64,000 nt of DNA, taken from the NCBI RefSeq assembly GCF_958298935.1, contig NC_084923.1, forward strand, positions 5,520,501 to 5,584,500. The letters run 5' to 3'. The notes under the pieces are model-generated. The model made no database searches. It was not told where the DNA came from and saw nothing but the letters and a program-made list of their open reading frames with translations. This DNA comes from Phragmites australis (Eukaryota > Streptophyta > Magnoliopsida > Poales > Poaceae). Made by a program: the position numbers and the translations under genes. Of the stretch, positions 59,973 to 64,000 are shown one piece after another (position 1 is the first letter of the stretch; each line of letters starts with the position of its first letter).

Positions 59973-61272
59973 TCACTTCGAGTTAAAGAGTGGTAACCTG
60001 CAACATGCAAGATTCATATGGTCAATGTTACTTCCATGCGCATTATCTCACCAGTCACCAACATTTTTTTCTTTTTACTTGTAATTGCAGACGGGCGTTG
60101 GTTTGAGATGAACAAACTATAGACGTGTCGTCTTTCGCACAAGAGCTCTGAACTCACCCAAGCCTGAGCGATGTATCAGAGCTGTCATCGTTGTCGACTG
60201 GCGGGCGCAGATAGGATGCGTTGGTTACAGATTCAGAGGACTGCCCTTCCTCATACACAACTTCTGAATCGGCACCGAGATGCATCTCCATCCTTGCCAT
60301 CCGGGACACCTGCAGCTTCAGATGGTGACTTAAACGAGATGTCACTGGAAACAGATGAAGAGGCCGTATAAAAATCTCACGCAAAGGAAATTAAGCAGGA
60401 CTTTACTTGCTCCTTTAGCCTTGAATTCTCCTCTATCAATTGAATCCTCTGTTCAAGAACAAAAGTGAAGCTGTCAGAGAATCTGAACAGATGTAAGATT
60501 TCAGCTACACCTTTGCGTAGCAGCATGTGAGGTGCTAAAATTGGCTCTAAATTTTTTCATACAAATAATTAAGCTCCAGCTCTAGCCTAGGTTTAGTGAA
60601 GTAACCGAAGCCCATGTTTGGGCAAACAAGGTTGTAAAGAAAGTTGCAGTGCTTGCCTTTCTTTCCAGCCCGTTGATCTCATCGAGGACTTTTTGGCTCT
60701 GCAATTTTAAAAGACAAAAAAAAAAAATCACGGTATGCAACTTATCAAGGACCATCAGGCAGGCATGGTTTATTAGTAAGATGATAGTCTGATGCTGTGA
60801 CGTACCTTGGTTTTGAGTACAGAGCCCAGTCCGGATTCGAGGCTCTTCTCTAGCTCTTGCAGCTGTTGGACGCTCAACCTCTGGAGCTCCTCTCCTCTCA
60901 TTTGCCTGCAGTTGGAAACAAGGAGCAAATGACCATAATTTAAGAAATAATGTAATATTAAGCAGGACATTGTCCCCATGATTAAGGCTAGCAGCTGCCT
61001 ACAGATTTTGTAGGGTACGTATAGTACGCACCTGAGCTTAAGGCTTGCTTCAGCAAGCTCCTCCCTTAGTCTTGAACAAGTGCTGTCCTCCGCCTAACAT
61101 AAACATGCCAAACTTCAAACTGTTAGTATATATCAGCGTCATAGCCGTTGCGTTTGTCTTGCGATTTGCAGCAAAATGCAGATGAAAAATTGGACGCACC
61201 AGCTGAGAAGGCTCTTCTGATCTCTGAAGCGTCTTGGAATGGGAGTCGTACCGATCAATGATTTGCTTCATG
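59973..61272 (-). CDS. MADS47: MADS-box transcription factor, SVP/StMADS11 clade (OsMADS47-like), exons 2-8
   Basis: Exons on the minus strand are 61272-61200, 61093-61032, 60905-60806, 60698-60657, 60448-60407, 60309-60158 and 59997-59973. Their lengths (73, 62, 100, 42, 42, 152, 25) and phases are those of a type II MADS gene. They encode the I region (MKQIIDRYDSHSK), the K domain (QMRGEEL…LEKSLESGLGSVL…SQKVLDEINGLE) and a short C-terminus with EEGQSSESVTN and DDSSDTSLRLG, then LPLFNSK before the stop. The match to rice OsMADS47 in the C-terminus is what places it; SVP/OsMADS22/55 are the other candidates. The MADS domain exon is not in the window, so intron 1 exceeds 2.7 kb. This clade of nuclear DNA-binding factors acts in floral transition, meristem and brassinosteroid responses; the exact role here is inferred. 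The intron after exon 5 has a GC donor (AAAG/GCAAGC). All other donors are GT. Confidence 0.93.
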
Positions 61273-61402
61273 CTTCAGAAAATGACGACAAAAAACACAA
61301 AGATTCAGAATACAGTGTGAATATACATTAACGTGTTCACCTACCCTTTTCATCAGGATGCAGGCTTCTACGAAAAATAATTGATCTCAACAGCTATATT
61401 AA

Positions 61403-61638
61403 GGGTTTATTTGGTAGAGCTCTTACTGATTTAATTTTTTTGAGGTAAGTGATTCTTTATGTTAAACTCTATAGATAAAATGATTATGTGAGGGAAGTGA
61501 ATAAAAAAAACTGTATTTTTTTAATTCCTAACATTTATTTACTTCAAAGAATCTCTCCTATAGAATCACTCTAAAAGGTGAAAAATGCAAACTGTCATTT
61601 AACAAGCTCTTACTAATTTAGTTCTGCCAAATAGGTCC
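61403..61638. mobile_element. MITE in MADS intron 1
   Basis: GGGTTTATTTGGTAGAGCTC on the left pairs with the minus strand of GTTCTGCCAAATAGGTCC on the right. CTCTTACT / AGTAAGAGCT motifs repeat just inside. About 236 bp, non-coding. Confidence 0.6.
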
Positions 61639-63069
61639 TAGATGTCCCAGAAAACGAGAGAAAGGAAACATGGAGCTTCTGGGAACGAATCAGTCTGCAT
61701 ATTGTTGTGTCACCATCGATATTTCATGCAGGCGTACGGATGGACCAGGAGGGTTCGGTAAGGCTAACTTGGACCAAATTAGTTACATGGCAGCAAGAAG
61801 CCGCAAAACTTCAGTGACAAGGTACGCTACATCAGACATGCAGCTAAATGGTGTTTCTAGCTCCGAAACCAATGAAGACTTCCCTGCTGAAATTTTATGC
61901 AACTGCAAGATTCAGGCACATGCATGCATTTTCATGAACAGTAGGTGTTTCTAGTTATAAGCTTTGTCTTGAGAAAAATCGCATGCATATATGTAGCCAT
62001 ATGCTTAAATACATGTAACAATATAATTTCCCAATCTAAACTGAAATATTTGGCTTATAGATTGCAAGAATACACGGAGTTGCAAATTGAGAATAGCTTA
62101 GCTAATTAGGGTTCTTGTGGTGGAACATGTCCACCCAGGTTTGAGTCCTAGATTCAGCATGGGTAATCCTATTTTATTGAGAACCTGAGATGAATAATAT
62201 TTACACATGGTTAAAGCACATGTTCGCGCTACGTGAGATTATAGAATACACGGAGTTGAACACAAATCTTCACTCTAAGGGGGCAATACTACTAGCTTCA
62301 AGACAGCAATTCTTCTAGCATAGTTTTTCCTTTTGAGGAACCCTAAAACACTTTAAAACTTTAACTAAAAATAGCTCTCAAAATATTTAGTTTGGAAACC
62401 TTAAAATTATATCTTGAAATACACTTTCACAATATCATAAATTCAATAAATTATATAAATATATTTTAATAAAAAATAGTGACCAAAGCTGTACATTGAA
62501 AAACCTGTCTTATATAAAACAACAAATATATATGAAAAGATAGAGTAGCTAATTTCCATACTCACTCTTGGAACAAATTATTTTGGGACGATACCCTATG
62601 CACGAGCTCCTTCTGATAGGATTGGTCAATCCTTTACCCTAGCCGCCCTGACAAATCATGTCATGCACAGGCAACTAGTGTCAATGATCTAAAACCCACT
62701 GCGTGCCATGAAAAGACTAGACCTATTTTCTCTGTGCACGCATGCATTTCTGGGGAGGTAAAAAACAGGCCTACTAGTAATTCTTTTCCCTTTCCAACTA
62801 GTACTAATACTATACTTTATTGGTAACGTACCAGTGTACCACTGCTGACCGTCAGCAAAGATGTTACGGAGTATCAATTTGATTACAAGCTGAGATTGAA
62901 TTGAATCATTTATGCAACCATAATTAAACTACAATTGTTGTATAAATTACATGTAATTTGTATTTCAACATTTTTGTGAAAAGCAAGTGTTTCAACATTT
63001 TCATGAATGCCCAAATCACATGTCCTAGCTTTCTCTATATCTCTATTTTATACTAGACAAATATGGACA

Positions 63070-63198
63070 AAATTAACCATAGAAGTTCAAACCAAATGGT
63101 CTGTTTACAAACTTGAATTTTTTTATCTTTTCAAATTAACCATAGAAGTTCAAACCAAATGGTCTGTTTACAAACTTGAATTTTTTTTATCTTTTCGA
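63070..63198. repeat. 63-bp tandem duplication in MADS intron 1
   Basis: Two almost identical copies begin AAATTAACCATAGAAG at 63070 and 63133. They differ only in a T run. Near identity suggests a recent event. Confidence 0.9.
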
Positions 63199-63767
63199 GA
63201 GATGGAAATGATATCAGTGAAGGAAGCTCACATGAACATTCCAAGGCACTGCATGGTAAACCTGGAATACATGGAAATACAACTGACTAGCTATAAAGCA
63301 CTTTCTAGGTAGGAGCCACAGTGAGAAATCAAAAAGAAATCTAAACGTGCTAGAACAGCATGAACAAATTCAAGCAAGGTAGCTATATAAGAGACATGGA
63401 AATCCAAGCAACTTGTGTAGAGAGAGTCGGGGCATGGTTTTAGTTTTGGACAGAACGAAGACATGTGACATGTACTTTTTCTCAAGAGAATTTGATTTCA
63501 CTGGTCAGACGAGCAAAAGAAAATCCTCGATCTGTGTAATCTATTCCACATGCTTCGAGTTTTACCAGAAGAACAGTGGTGAAAATGGGAAAAAACACCA
63601 AATTAATCAAAACAAAAGAGCATATCCTATATTTTGGAAGATAAAAAAATCATGATTCCATCACATCAAAAAATAAAAACTGGATAAGCGATCAGGTGTC
63701 ATCAGATCAAAGTAATTGATAGGTATTAGCTTAACCTTAACACCAATTTTGACGAAAGAATTCTAAA

Positions 63768-63847
63768 AAATTATATATATACATACATATATATATGTAT
63801 ATATGTGTATGAATGTGTGTGTGTATATATATATCACACACACACAT
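63768..63847. repeat. Compound TA / TG / CA microsatellite
   Basis: Runs of TATATA, ATGTGTGTGTGTATATATA and CACACACACACA follow each other. Likely length-variable. Confidence 0.9.
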
Positions 63848-64000
63848 CGGGTAAAAGGCAAAGTACTTATCAGCAGAGAAAAAAAATCTGAACTTATTGA
63901 ACAATAACAAAGCAGTACTTTCAATGAACATTAATTGTGTCCAAAGAACAACTGTTTTGTTTCTAAAACAAGCAGCAAAAGTCCAAGCAAGCATATTTTC

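Larger units (their letters stand above)
61273..64000 (-). other. MADS47: Intron 1 of the MADS gene (partial)
   Basis: No MADS-domain sequence is visible on the minus strand here, so the whole stretch is intron. It carries a MITE, a 63-bp duplication and a microsatellite (listed separately). Large first introns of this clade often hold regulatory sequence, but I see no specific motif to support that. Confidence 0.7.

Overview
The window is nuclear DNA from a grass (Poaceae, probably a panicoid or close relative). The evidence is single-copy plant genes with canonical introns, GC-rich monocot coding sequence, and nested CACTA, Copia and Ty3/Gypsy elements of types common in cereals. Three host genes look usable. 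One is an intronless aromatic amino acid decarboxylase (12548-14137, +). The second is a four-exon TMEM131-like membrane protein (49907-54935, +). The third is exons 2-8 of an SVP/StMADS11-clade MADS-box gene close to OsMADS47 (59973-61272, -; exon 1 lies beyond the right edge). Two more host genes are present only as relics: the 3' end of uroporphyrinogen-III synthase (19288-19999, +) and a decayed GET3d/At1g26090-like ATPase (56315-59053, -).

Layout. 1-5139: the transposase-side end of a CACTA transposon with a decayed TNP2-like gene on the minus strand; a 1.46-kb solo LTR (TSD GCACT) sits in its subterminal repeats. 5140-12420: intergenic, with a small non-autonomous CACTA element (8689-9546, TSD ACA) inside an older CACTA-like repeat. 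12427-14245: the decarboxylase gene with TATA box and poly(A) signal. 14649-19010: CACTA debris and a decayed Copia gag, itself split by a second solo LTR (TSD GTGCC). 19288-25998: the uroporphyrinogen-III synthase 3' exons, a MITE and AT-rich intergenic DNA.

25999-44145 is one LTR retrotransposon of the Tat lineage, inserted in reverse, with 5-bp TSD GAGAG. Its order, read right to left, is 5' LTR, gag-protease, RT with two RNase H modules, integrase, a long spacer and 3' LTR. A second protein gene lies between integrase and the 3' LTR on the opposite strand. It encodes a PF04195-type domain followed by a very long coiled coil and has a canonical 78-bp spliceosomal-type intron. The integrase is split by a 3.8-kb LTR-like insertion (33660-37459, TSD AAGAA). 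The LTRs differ by exactly 160 bp of tandem-repeat copy number and by only about a dozen substitutions by eye, so the element is young.

44146-49906 is intergenic with a 32-bp minisatellite. 49907-64000 is the gene-rich right side. The three parts of the right half that matter most to a reader are the antisense intron-containing ORF of the Tat element, the nested insertions dated by clean TSDs, and the MADS gene with a GC-AG intron. All exon structures were derived by reading splice signals and frames by eye, without alignments or transcripts.
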